Part shown: one piece after another, positions 24,151 through 32,671 of the stretch
How positions within the stretch are numbered: the first letter of the stretch is position 1
Layout: every line of letters begins with the position of its first letter
From: Methanomassiliicoccales archaeon
GTDB taxonomy: Archaea; Thermoplasmatota; Thermoplasmata; Methanomassiliicoccales; UBA472
DNA length: 37,926 nucleotides
Reading direction: 5' to 3'
NCBI GenBank assembly: GCA_038740345.1
Contig: JAVYMA010000017.1
Coordinates: 1-37,926, forward strand
Position numbers and translations under genes: made by a program
Notes under the pieces: model-generated
Database searches by the model: none
What the model was told of the DNA's origin: nothing
What the model saw: only the letters and a program-made list of their open reading frames with translations

Positions 24151-26295
24151 CTAAGGCGCAATGACGAATAGAGCTGCGAAAACTAGTGTAATGGTCGATA
24201 ACAGTTTGACCAATACATGCAAAGATGGCCCTGCCGTGTCCTTGAAAGGATCGCCAACTGTATCTCCCACTACTGCTGCAGCATGTTGTGGAGTCTTCTT
24301 CTGGCCCTTTGCCTCTATGTATTTCTTTCCATTGTCCCAGGCACCTCCTCCGTTATTCATTAGAAGGGCCATGAGGACACCGGAAATGGTCCCGACCATC
24401 AATAGAGCGCCCACTGATTGATAGGATACTTGCCATTGATCTGCATAAGCATAGCGCATCAGCAGCCCAAGGGCTACAGGTACAACGACAGGAAGAATTC
24501 CTGGAAGAACCATCGCCTTTAATGCTCCCTTGGTCGAGATGTCCACGCAACGGGCATAATCTGGCTTATCATCACCCTTGAGAATATTGGGGTTCTCTTT
24601 GAACTGGCGCCGTACCTCGCTAATCATTTCATAAGCTGCCTTTCCAACGGCTCGAATTGCCAGCGACGCAAAGAGGAAAACCAGCATCGCACCTATAAGC
24701 GCTCCCACGAATACTGGAGGATTGGCTATGTCTACAGTAAAGACCTGTTCTGGGGGAAGACCCACTATTTCTGCGACTTTGTCGAAATAGGCACCGAATA
24801 ACAGATAAGCTGCTAATGCTGCAGAGCCCATAGCATAGCCTTTGGTCAATGCCTTGGTTGTGTTGCCTACGGAGTCTAGCTTATCTGTCCTGTTCCTTAT
24901 CTCCTCAGGCTGCTGGGACATTTCCACAATTCCTCCCGCATTATCGGTGATTGGACCAAAGGTGTCTTCTGCGAGAATGAATGCGCATGTAGCGAGCATT
25001 CCCATGGTAGCCACTGCCGTTCCATAGAGACCGTAAGTAAATGCCATACTCTCATCAGGTGCTGCTTGCTGGCCCAAGAAGAAGGAGGCAAGCAGGGCAA
25101 GAGATATGGCGACGATGGGCATTGCCGTAGTCTCTAAACCGATAGAGAAACCAGTGATGATGTTTGTCGCAGGTCCAGTTTCAGAAGCCTTTGCGATCTC
25201 TTTCACGGGTCTATACTCGCCCGATGTGTAGTACTGAGTTATATACACAATAATGATGCTTAACGCAATCCCAATAATTCCACAGGCTAAGAAATACTCC
25301 CAGTTATCTCCAAGTAACTCATAAGCAGCGTAGCCGAAGAGGATTATAGCAATGACTGCCGTGACATAATACCCCCGATTCAGCGCCTTCATCGGACTTT
25401 CATCCTCGTTGCGTAGCCCGACTAACATAATTCCGATCAAACCAGCAAGAAGACCGAAGGCACGTGCCACTAAGGGGAAGAAAACAAAGCCTATCTGACC
25501 TGTCAATGCATATACCGAAAATCCAAGAATCATTGCTCCAATATTTTCAGCGGCAGTGGATTCAAATAAATCTGCACCACGTCCAGCACAGTCTCCCACA
25601 TTGTCTCCTACCAGATCTGCGATTACCGCAGGATTCTTCGGACTGTCTTCGGGAATTCCCGCTTCAACCTTGCCTACAAGATCTGCTCCAACATCGGCAG
25701 CTTTGGTGTAAATTCCTCCTCCAAGCTGAGCAAACAGTGCAGCAAATGAGGCACCAAAAGCATAGCCGACCGCGGCGAAGAGAGCTTGCTGCCACTGATA
25801 TTCTATTCCTGGAATCGGTCCTGTCGCATCCGGATAAATAAGATAAGCGAAAGCGAAGAAGACGCCAGCAACACCCAATAGGCTTAGCGTAACCACAGCT
25901 ATTCCAGAAACAGCGCCGCCACGAAATGATATTTTCAGAGCTTCATTAAGGCTCCTTCTTGCAGCGCTTGCTGTCCGTATATTTGCATTCACAGAAACAT
26001 ACATCCCGATGTATCCTGAAAGGGCAGAGCATGCGGCCCCGACCAAGAACGCAAGGCCGGTTTGCCAATTGATCCCCACAGTTATTATGGCACCAAGGAT
26101 GACGCTTATTATGGCAATCGTGGTATATTGGCGGCGCAGATAGGCCATCGCTCCTTCGCGAATGGCATCCCCAATTTCCTTCATTTCAGGTGTCCCGGTG
26201 TCCTTTTTAAAAATGGATCGGGTGAGGAGCCCTGCGAAGAGCAGGCCTATGATGCCCGCCACCGGTATTAGATAGACCAGTGGATCCAATTCCAT
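24151..26295 (-). CDS. hppA: Membrane-bound pyrophosphatase, K+-independent type
   Basis: Pumps cations (expected H+) across the membrane using pyrophosphate hydrolysis. It has 714 residues and about 16 transmembrane helices. Pyrophosphate-binding motifs are intact: DVGADLVGKVE, DNVGDCAGRGADLFES, and near the C-terminus DTVGDPFKDTAGPS. The GNTTKALTKG motif has Lys where K+-dependent enzymes have Ala, which marks the K+-independent class, normally H+-pumping. GAGAGGGG lies about 9 bases upstream of the ATG. It stands alone in its own transcript, with a clear TATA box. Confidence 0.96.
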   Translation of the reverse strand: MELDPLVYLIPVAGIIGLLFAGLLTRSIFKKDTGTPEMKEIGDAIREGAMAYLRRQYTTIAIISVILGAIITVGINWQTGLAFLVGAACSALSGYIGMYVSVNANIRTASAARRSLNEALKISFRGGAVSGIAVVTLSLLGVAGVFFAFAYLIYPDATGPIPGIEYQWQQALFAAVGYAFGASFAALFAQLGGGIYTKAADVGADLVGKVEAGIPEDSPKNPAVIADLVGDNVGDCAGRGADLFESTAAENIGAMILGFSVYALTGQIGFVFFPLVARAFGLLAGLIGIMLVGLRNEDESPMKALNRGYYVTAVIAIILFGYAAYELLGDNWEYFLACGIIGIALSIIIVYITQYYTSGEYRPVKEIAKASETGPATNIITGFSIGLETTAMPIVAISLALLASFFLGQQAAPDESMAFTYGLYGTAVATMGMLATCAFILAEDTFGPITDNAGGIVEMSQQPEEIRNRTDKLDSVGNTTKALTKGYAMGSAALAAYLLFGAYFDKVAEIVGLPPEQVFTVDIANPPVFVGALIGAMLVFLFASLAIRAVGKAAYEMISEVRRQFKENPNILKGDDKPDYARCVDISTKGALKAMVLPGILPVVVPVALGLLMRYAYADQWQVSYQSVGALLMVGTISGVLMALLMNNGGGAWDNGKKYIEAKGQKKTPQHAAAVVGDTVGDPFKDTAGPSLHVLVKLLSTITLVFAALFVIAP

Positions 26296-26342
26296 AAATC
26301 AAACCCCTCTCTCGGCGGTTTTTACGGGGGAATACCGATTCT

Positions 26343-26349
26343 TATATAA
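26343..26349 (-). promoter_or_regulatory. TATA box of the pyrophosphatase gene
   Basis: On the minus strand CTTTATATAAG places transcription start near 26318-26320, giving a leader of about 25 bases with a purine-rich ribosome site. Confidence 0.65.
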
Positions 26350-26470
26350 AGCGTTTGTTGAGGACGAAATCCAACAGTTATTATCTGGATGATTTCTTTT
26401 GATCAATTTTTCCATATCGATAAAATAGATTTTCAATTTAGAATTTCAACCCCTAATCAAATAATGTAGC

Positions 26471-26502
26471 ATTACCGAGAATTATTTCGCATTCTCAGTA
26501 AT
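26471..26502. repeat. 12-bp inverted repeat with one mismatch between KaiC-like and pyrophosphatase genes
   Basis: ATTACCGAGAAT (26471-26482) and ATTCTCAGTAAT (26491-26502) pair at 11 of 12 positions around an 8-base loop. It lies just past the 3' end of the KaiC-like gene. T-rich DNA follows only in the plus direction, so it is not a simple terminator for that gene; it may protect the 3' end or bind a protein. Confidence 0.5.
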
Positions 26503-26523
26503 TTTTATATTTTTAATATTTTT

Positions 26524-27237
26524 TTAAAACCTAGCTTTAAGTACGACGATCCCTTCATTGCGGGTGATATCGATAGACTGACGCCCAGTTAGATGGTTGG
26601 TGCCGCGCATCTTAAGTACTTCTAGGTATTTGCGTCTCGCCCCACCTTCCTCACTTAACTGGAGAAGTATTATGCCATCGACAGCATACGAGACTTCAGG
26701 AGGATAAAGCTCTCCTGGATGCACTTCCCCTGTGACTAAAGTCGTCGCATTCCAATTCTTGAGGCGGTTGAAGAGATCGAAGAGAAAGAGTCGATAATCT
26801 CCTTTGAGCATGCCTCCTACCACTGTAATAGGATCGATCACAATACGCTGGGGAACTACTTCTGCGATCTTCTCCTCCATAATGCCAAGTAATTGATTGG
26901 CATCGACCTCTCTCATCAAATTTCCTAGGTCCATATATACTATAGAATCGCCAAAATAATCTTTATTTATAAAATCGAATTGTGAAGCATAACGGAGCAT
27001 CCATTGCGTAGGCTCGCTCAAAGTTGTAAAATACAGCCCTTGTTCCCCTCTTTTTGCACCTTCACATAAATATTTCAACGAAAATGTTGTCTTTCCTGTG
27101 CCAGCTGTCCCAGAAACAAGGACCACCGAAGGGAAGGGTAACCCGCCTTCTATCATATCATCTAAACCTGGTATCCCTGTTTGTATCCTAACCAGATCTG
27201 ACTTTTTCATTCTATCACTAAAACCCTTCTCTATCAT
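26524..27237 (-). CDS. KaiC-like RecA-superfamily ATPase
   Basis: A 237-residue single-domain ATPase of the KaiC/RadA-like group. The N-terminus is the group hallmark (TGIPGLDDMIEGGLP), with Walker A GTAGTGKTT at 43-51 and Walker B RIVIDPIT near 131-138. Archaeal members often act in signalling or motility control; no target is visible here. Its ATG overlaps the stop of the upstream 224-residue gene by 4 bases. That gene looks like an inactive relative, so the two may form a heteromeric pair. Confidence 0.9.
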   Translation of the reverse strand: MIEKGFSDRMKKSDLVRIQTGIPGLDDMIEGGLPFPSVVLVSGTAGTGKTTFSLKYLCEGAKRGEQGLYFTTLSEPTQWMLRYASQFDFINKDYFGDSIVYMDLGNLMREVDANQLLGIMEEKIAEVVPQRIVIDPITVVGGMLKGDYRLFLFDLFNRLKNWNATTLVTGEVHPGELYPPEVSYAVDGIILLQLSEEGGARRKYLEVLKMRGTNHLTGRQSIDITRNEGIVVLKARF

Positions 27238-27908
27238 TGTCTTTCACCTGTTCCTTTGACTTGATTAGTAGCTTTGTCATTTGAATCCATATTTCCTAAT
27301 GATAGCATGGCCGTCTTAAGACGCAATTCACCAATGCATAATTGTTTAGCTGTCTCGTATAGAAGACCGCATTTTTCACTGTCTATAACCAGCGGAACGG
27401 TAATATCTCCAGACTCTTCCATCACTCCTACGAATTTCCTAAGAAAAGCTTCGACTGATGTATAAGAATTATATGTCAATAGAGCAGACAAATTATCTAT
27501 AATGGCAAACCCGCACTCGGATAGCTTTAATGAACATCCATTTCCAACTTTTCCCCATTCAGCTAATGCAGAAGGAAGTCTGTCTATATGGAATGGTCCA
27601 TCTAAAAAATCCACATTTGCAGATGCAATTTTAAAATCAGCAGAGAAACGGCTTATGGCATCAATGAACATTAGACGCTCGGTACGAATCTGGTGCATTG
27701 AAAGCAGGTGCACCATGTATTGATGCGGTCGGTCAACTGAAACAAATATACCAGAAAGACCTTTCTCCTGAGAAAGAGCCCTCAGAAGCATCAGGTTTAC
27801 TCTTACAAATTGAGTGGAAGGGACGTCCAATAGCACTGCGCCCTTCCGGCCATACTTATTTAAGGCATCAAGGATGATGCGCATCTGCCTGACGTCTTTT
27901 TCATTCAT
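27234..27908 (-). CDS. Probable inactive KaiC/RecA-like partner protein
   Basis: A 224-residue protein with RecA-like alternation: a strand and loop GRKGAVLLDVPSTQFVRVN where a P-loop would sit, but with no GxxxxGKT. A later strand CGFAIIDNLSALLTY (near 130-145) resembles a Walker B region with IDN. This pattern suggests a degenerate KaiC-like ATPase, similar to DUF7504-type archaeal proteins. That name is a guess. It is tightly coupled (ATGA overlap) to an intact KaiC-like ATPase and may serve as its regulatory subunit. A TATA-like TTTATAAAT lies about 35 bases upstream (27942-27950). Confidence 0.68.
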   Translation of the reverse strand: MNEKDVRQMRIILDALNKYGRKGAVLLDVPSTQFVRVNLMLLRALSQEKGLSGIFVSVDRPHQYMVHLLSMHQIRTERLMFIDAISRFSADFKIASANVDFLDGPFHIDRLPSALAEWGKVGNGCSLKLSECGFAIIDNLSALLTYNSYTSVEAFLRKFVGVMEESGDITVPLVIDSEKCGLLYETAKQLCIGELRLKTAMLSLGNMDSNDKATNQVKGTGERQ

Positions 27909-28093
27909 TCAGATTCACAAAAAGCATGTCTGAACTCGATTTATAAACATTATTTACCGATTCCATCCTGCGATAATAACACAATCATACATTTTCGGAT
28001 TTTGGATTAAATGATATTTTATGATCAAGCTTTTCCATTAATGCCCTCCTGACAAAATTGATTTATACCGTACGCAGTTCACCTGACGTTGCG

Positions 28094-28849
28094 ATGTTCA
28101 GTGATGGAGATTTGCTGGGACTCGCTGGCGTTTATGTTTATGTGGCTATCATAGTTCTAATGGCCTCTAAGCTCAAATTCATTCGTAATGCGAAGGTGCA
28201 TCGGAAATTTGTTCACATCATGGTTGGTAACATTGTATTCATATGGTGGGTATTTGATTCAAATTATGTGATGGCTTTTTTAGCTGCCGCGCCTTTCATC
28301 CCTCTTCTCCTTTTAGCATCTCCTTATTCAAATATATCCAAATTAAAAGATTCTTTTCTCGGTCGTACGTCTGGTGAAAGCCATGATCTTGGATTAGTAT
28401 ATTACGCTATTTCATGGACTATCCTTGCTTTCTTTCTTTTCGATTTGAGGCTCATAGCCTCGATCGCCATCGTATCTATGGCCTATGGGGATGGCATGGG
28501 AGGTCTTGTGGGAAGAAAAATAGGCAAAAAGAGACTTCTTGGAAGCAAAACAATCGAAGGTACGACTGCTGTTTTTATTGCAACATTGGTTTCTATGTTG
28601 ATTGTTATATATTTTTACCAGTTCTTGAATGATCAGGGTATCTTTGTAAGCAACGTCTCAAATCTAAATTTTGAGGCAGCATTGTTAAGCTCAATAACGG
28701 TTGCGCTTTTTGTATCTGTCGTAGAACTTTTAACACCTGGAGCTATCGATAATCTCGTAATTCCCTTAGGAACATCAATATTACTATTTCTTATTTGGGA
28801 ACCTTACATAACAGAAGGACTGATTCTATCATTCACGATTGCCGTATAA
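28094..28849 (+). CDS. Polyprenol/phytol kinase-like (SEC59/VTE5 type) membrane kinase
   Basis: An integral-membrane kinase of the CTP-dependent dolichol/phytol/diacylglycerol kinase group, with about 7-8 helices. The diagnostic block is YGDGMGGLVGRKIGKKR followed by GSKTIEGT, the nucleotide-binding loop of this family, preceded by the conserved RKFVH. The likely substrate is an isoprenoid alcohol or archaeal lipid precursor, at the membrane. The frame opens at TTG 28058, but I prefer ATG 28094: TTTATA at 28062-28067 lies about 27 bases before it, fitting a leaderless message. A thymidylate-kinase-like gene follows after 16 bases. Confidence 0.85.
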   Translation: MFSDGDLLGLAGVYVYVAIIVLMASKLKFIRNAKVHRKFVHIMVGNIVFIWWVFDSNYVMAFLAAAPFIPLLLLASPYSNISKLKDSFLGRTSGESHDLGLVYYAISWTILAFFLFDLRLIASIAIVSMAYGDGMGGLVGRKIGKKRLLGSKTIEGTTAVFIATLVSMLIVIYFYQFLNDQGIFVSNVSNLNFEAALLSSITVALFVSVVELLTPGAIDNLVIPLGTSILLFLIWEPYITEGLILSFTIAV

Positions 28850-28865
28850 TTAGGCTAGGTGAGAG

Positions 28866-29450
28866 ATGCGCTGGATAGTTGTTGATGGCATCGATGGCTC
28901 GGGCAAATCTACTGTAGCACTATGGATAAAGAATCATTATTCTTCAAGAGGAGAGAGGGTATTAATTAGAATTCATCCTTCAAATTCGTGGTTAGGTCGT
29001 AAATCTAGGAAAGCACTTGAAGGTAATGGGAAAGTCATGGGACTTATTGCCACGACTTTTTTTATTCTCGACGTTCTTAGGTCTTTGAAATGCCTGAAGA
29101 AGGATAGAAAAAAATACGATACTATTATCTTCGTGCGCTACTTAATGGCAACTGCTTATTTACCAAAAAAACTAGCTCCGAAAGGCTACGATTTTTTTTC
29201 CAAGCTTCTTCCAATTCCACCTAGGCTATTACTTGTTGATGTAGACCCCGAAACGGCGAATCAACGCATTCATGAGAGGGGAGAATCTAAAGAGATGTTT
29301 GAGGATGTGGCAAGTCTCAACAAAGTGCGAGAGAAGATATTGTTTTTAGCTTTGCGAGGTCAATGGCGCATTATCGACAATACGCGATCAGAGGAGTGTG
29401 TGAAAAATACACTTACCCTCACATTGGAAGAATGGGACTCCGTCTTTTAA
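28866..29450 (+). CDS. Thymidylate-kinase-like P-loop kinase
   Basis: A 194-residue P-loop kinase. Walker A is DGIDGSGKST (residues 7-16), and a lid-like segment has RIHERGESKEMFE. The usual thymidylate kinase DR(Y/F) motif appears as VRYLMATAYL, with Val replacing Asp, so the substrate may not be dTMP. GGTGAGAG precedes the ATG. It is co-directional and 16 bases downstream of the polyprenol-kinase-like gene. Its last 32 bases overlap the opposite-strand MFS gene tail to tail. Confidence 0.78.
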   Translation: MRWIVVDGIDGSGKSTVALWIKNHYSSRGERVLIRIHPSNSWLGRKSRKALEGNGKVMGLIATTFFILDVLRSLKCLKKDRKKYDTIIFVRYLMATAYLPKKLAPKGYDFFSKLLPIPPRLLLVDVDPETANQRIHERGESKEMFEDVASLNKVREKILFLALRGQWRIIDNTRSEECVKNTLTLTLEEWDSVF

Positions 29451-30591
29451 TGCGCTCAGCAAGCCAAAGCATAACTATGGCCATAAGTGCTAATGATGCA
29501 GAAGTCAAGTTTACTGCATCGAACCCTAGATTGACATAAATCGGTGTGAAAAAAATAGGGGCAAAAGCATATCCTAGGAATCGCGCGCTATTAAAAATTG
29601 AAGAAGAAGTACCCTTTAGATTATTTAGAATGGAAACGGCAATGCTTAAAAGTGAAGCCCAGACAATAGCTGTACCTGAACCTAATATTATCAAAGACAA
29701 TATATAGTCAATCATGGAACCGGCAAATGACATTATTAAGAAAGCACTGAACATTATCAAATAGCCCAATATAGCCGTGTAGACCGCTCCCCATTTGTCA
29801 ACCATCTTTCCGCCGACTGGAGCGGAGAAAATCCCGGCTAAGCCTGCTGATGATAATATCAAACCGATATTCTCCTCAGAAAGTAATAGAGGAGGAGCGC
29901 TAACAGTGGCCGAGAGAAATGATTGCGTGCCTATATAGCAAAGAAAGGTGGTGAAGCCTGTGGCCGCTAAAATTAACAAACTAGGTTCATGTAGACCTAT
30001 ACCCAATGTGTTCAAGAAAGCCCGGAAATGTGGCTGAGTCCTTTTTCTATATATATCTTCACATGTAATAATGACCCATACCCAAATACCCAAAGCTAGG
30101 ACAGCGATGATAAAAAAAGTCAAACGCCAATTAATTATCGACATATATCCTGCTAAAAAAGGTCCTAAAGCAATTCCAGCCGTAGTAGCTGCACCTAAGA
30201 ACCCCATGGCCCTGCCTCTTTCCTGATAAGGTACTATATCACCTAGCATAGCCATAAGTACTGGCTGCACAAACGCAAATCCTAAACCAGTTATAGTCCT
30301 TGCAGCATAAAAATACCACAAACTAGTGGATGAACCTGTTAGGATGCTGCCAAGTGCATAAATCATAAACCCAAAGCTAAGGACACGCTTTCTCCCTATA
30401 ATATCTGACAAGGTGCCACTAAATAGCATAAATGTTGCAAAAGGAAGCATGAAAAAGGTGATTGATGCGAGTATTTCAGATGCAGAAGCTTTGAATAATA
30501 TCATTAAGGAAGGCACGAGCGATAGTACAGCGTTTCCTGACAATGGGCCGATGAATGACCCTAGGTAGATGGCGATGCGCCTATGGTCTAC
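29419..30591 (-). CDS. Major facilitator superfamily transporter, DHA1-like
   Basis: A 12-helix carrier of about 390 residues. Signature motif A after helix 2 is GTLSDIIGRKR, and the helix 5 region has an antiporter-type motif (LGAATTAGIALGPFLAG). This points to drug/proton antiport, though the substrate is unknown. The frame extends to ATG 30681, adding 30 residues with an extra hydrophobic stretch; ATG 30591 gives the normal MFS N-terminus and is preferred, without strong proof. Its 3' end overlaps the thymidylate-kinase-like gene by 32 bases, and its promoter region is divergent with deoxyhypusine synthase. Confidence 0.85.
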   Translation of the reverse strand, partial: VDHRRIAIYLGSFIGPLSGNAVLSLVPSLMILFKASASEILASITFFMLPFATFMLFSGTLSDIIGRKRVLSFGFMIYALGSILTGSSTSLWYFYAARTITGLGFAFVQPVLMAMLGDIVPYQERGRAMGFLGAATTAGIALGPFLAGYMSIINWRLTFFIIAVLALGIWVWVIITCEDIYRKRTQPHFRAFLNTLGIGLHEPSLLILAATGFTTFLCYIGTQSFLSATVSAPPLLLSEENIGLILSSAGLAGIFSAPVGGKMVDKWGAVYTAILGYLIMFSAFLIMSFAGSMIDYILSLIILGSGTAIVWASLLSIAVSILNNLKGTSSSIFNSARFLGYAFAPIFFTPIYVNLGFDAVNLTSASLALMAIVMLWLAERIKRRSPILPM

Positions 30592-30678
30592 CATAGATGG
30601 TGGATAGACCGCTAGAATTAAAAAGGATAACATAAAATTTGTCTGTGTCCTATAATCCAAGGTTTTCTCCATCGGTAG

Positions 30679-30686
30679 CATTTATA
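30679..30686 (+). promoter_or_regulatory. TATA box for the deoxyhypusine synthase operon
   Basis: ATTTATAG about 40 bases ahead of the ATG at 30725 would give a leader of some 14-16 bases. It lies inside the extended reading frame of the divergent MFS gene, one more reason to prefer the shorter MFS start. Confidence 0.5.
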
Positions 30687-30724
30687 GTTGGTCAATCATT
30701 CGGATAACGACGGGTAGATTTAAG

Positions 30725-31666
30725 ATGGTAAAGAAAAGGCCAGTGAGGGACATCGCATTAAGAGAGAAAATGAGCATAGATGAATTGGTTCTGCAAATGA
30801 AGGAGTCAGGAGGTTTCACCGGTCGCAAACTGGCTGAGGCAGTGGATATAATAGAGCGTATGATGCGGCGAGATTGTGTGAAATTCCTATCATTTCCTGC
30901 TTGTATTATGGCCACTGGAACTAGAGGAGTTCTAGTTGAAATGGCTAAGCGCAGAATGGTGGATGCTATTATCACTACATGCGGAACATTGGATCATGAT
31001 ATCGCACGGGTATGGAAAAAATACTATCATGGTGATTTCAACATGAATGATGCGCTTCTTCATCAAAGAGGCGTCAACAGATTGGGTAACGTTCTGGTGC
31101 CTAATGAATCATATGGGATTATTTTAGAGAAGAAGCTTGGCCTGTTCTTCCAAGATATTTTGAAAGGAAAAGACTCGATATCTACAAGAGAACTGATCGA
31201 TGAAGTAGGCAAGCGATTGGAAAACAAAGGTTCTTTGTTATATTGGTGCCATCGCAACCAAATTCCGATATATGTGCCGGGAATCACAGATGGAAGTTTT
31301 GGAAGTCAGCTTTGGATGTATTGGCAAACGCATCGAAAATTGCGCATTGATTTATTTTCCGATGAACAGGAACTATCTGATCTTACTTTCAACGCTAAGC
31401 AGACTGGAGCGATAATAATAGGTGGAGGAATCTCCAAACACCATACAATTTGGTGGAATCAATTTCGAGGTGGCCTAGATTATGCTGTATATCTTACGAC
31501 AGCAGTAGAATATGATGGCTCCCTTTCTGGAGCGCAGGTTAGAGAAGCAGTCTCATGGGGAAAAGTTAAGGAAGACGCTGATCAAGTTACAGTTGAAGGC
31601 GATGCCACCATTACTCTTCCGATAATTATTGCTAGTATTTTAGAAAGATTGGGGGAGAGCCGTTGA
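30725..31666 (+). CDS. dys: Deoxyhypusine synthase
   Basis: Transfers an aminobutyl group from spermidine to a lysine of translation factor aIF5A, the first step of hypusine formation. It has 313 residues. The catalytic lysine is K238 in GGGISKHH; the NAD/spermidine-site blocks GTRGVL, CGTLDHD, VPGITDGSFG and EYDGSLSGA are intact. It supports translation elongation in archaea and eukaryotes only. The stop overlaps the next gene's TTG start by 4 bases (TTGA). Confidence 0.96.
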   Translation: MVKKRPVRDIALREKMSIDELVLQMKESGGFTGRKLAEAVDIIERMMRRDCVKFLSFPACIMATGTRGVLVEMAKRRMVDAIITTCGTLDHDIARVWKKYYHGDFNMNDALLHQRGVNRLGNVLVPNESYGIILEKKLGLFFQDILKGKDSISTRELIDEVGKRLENKGSLLYWCHRNQIPIYVPGITDGSFGSQLWMYWQTHRKLRIDLFSDEQELSDLTFNAKQTGAIIIGGGISKHHTIWWNQFRGGLDYAVYLTTAVEYDGSLSGAQVREAVSWGKVKEDADQVTVEGDATITLPIIIASILERLGESR

Positions 31667-32649
31667 AAAAGATTGTGGTTATCAAAGGTGATGGTATTGG
31701 GAAAGAAGTTATTCCCGCAGCAGTAAAAGTAATTAGCCAAGTCACAAATGATTTAGAATGGATTCCGGCCCATATGGGTTCTGAGTGCAATTCAATATAT
31801 GGATGGTATCTGCCACCTCACACCATGGAACTGATCCGTCAATCAGATGCGGTGTTGTTTGGAGCCATCACCACTCCCATAGCTGACCCTAATTACCGTT
31901 CTCCTTTACTATACTTAAGAAAAGAGCTTGACTTATACGCAAATGTGCGGCCAGCGAAAAAGATTCTGCCTCATATTGGTATAGGGGATATAGATTTAGT
32001 TATTGTGCGTGAGAACACAGAAGATATGTATACAGGGATTGAGCGTGAGGAAGGGGATGCTGTTATATTAGAAAGGAAGATCAGCGAGAGGGCTTGTAGA
32101 CGCATCGTGCGCTACGCCATCAATCTTTGCAAGAGAAGAGGGTTGACAAGGATACACTGTGTACACAAAGCGAATGTCATTAGAAAATCAGATGGTTTGT
32201 TTAGACGAATATTCTTTGAGGAAGTAGAAAATAGTGGCCTAGAAGCAAAAGAGATGCTTGTCGATGCTGCTGCAGCAGCTATGATTACTAAGCCTAAAGA
32301 ATTCCAATGTATCGTAACATTAAACCTTTATGGTGATATACTTTCCGATGAAGCTGCTGCTTTGGTGGGAGGATTAGGTTTCACTCCATGTGGGAATATT
32401 GGAGAAAGATATGCTATCTTCGAACCTTGTCATGGAAGCGCACCTGATATTGCAGGAAAAGGGGTGGCGAATCCTACTGCCACGATTTTATCAGGAACAA
32501 TGATGCTCCGGCATCTAGGATTATGCACAGAGGCAAACCAGATAGAAGTGGCCTTAAAGCGCACTTACGAGGACGGTATAGCAACTCCTGATGCAGGCGG
32601 TTGCCATTCAACAAATGCTTTCACCGATGAGGTAATAAAAAGATTATAG
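31663..32649 (+). CDS. Isopropylmalate/isocitrate-type beta-decarboxylating dehydrogenase
   Basis: NAD-linked 2-hydroxyacid oxidative decarboxylase of the IDH/IPMDH family, 328 residues. Blocks: GDGIGKEV, YLRKELDLYANVRP, REN-TED-MYTG, HKANV, and EPCHGSAPDIAGKG near 265-278. The Asp-Ile pair there suits NAD over NADP. The substrate could be 3-isopropylmalate, homoisocitrate or methylmalate; the sequence alone does not decide, and no leuCD or aks genes are near. The start is TTG 31663, supported by GGGGGAGAG upstream and TTGA overlap with deoxyhypusine synthase. Coupling of these two genes is odd, since they share no pathway. Confidence 0.9.
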   Translation: MKKIVVIKGDGIGKEVIPAAVKVISQVTNDLEWIPAHMGSECNSIYGWYLPPHTMELIRQSDAVLFGAITTPIADPNYRSPLLYLRKELDLYANVRPAKKILPHIGIGDIDLVIVRENTEDMYTGIEREEGDAVILERKISERACRRIVRYAINLCKRRGLTRIHCVHKANVIRKSDGLFRRIFFEEVENSGLEAKEMLVDAAAAAMITKPKEFQCIVTLNLYGDILSDEAAALVGGLGFTPCGNIGERYAIFEPCHGSAPDIAGKGVANPTATILSGTMMLRHLGLCTEANQIEVALKRTYEDGIATPDAGGCHSTNAFTDEVIKRL

Positions 32650-32671
32650 GAAACGGATGCCAAGCACTAAT

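Noticed and set aside
25464-25841. 125-codon plus-strand frame inside the pyrophosphatase gene
   Set aside because: Glutamine- and leucine-rich antisense shadow of a strongly conserved membrane protein; no start signals.
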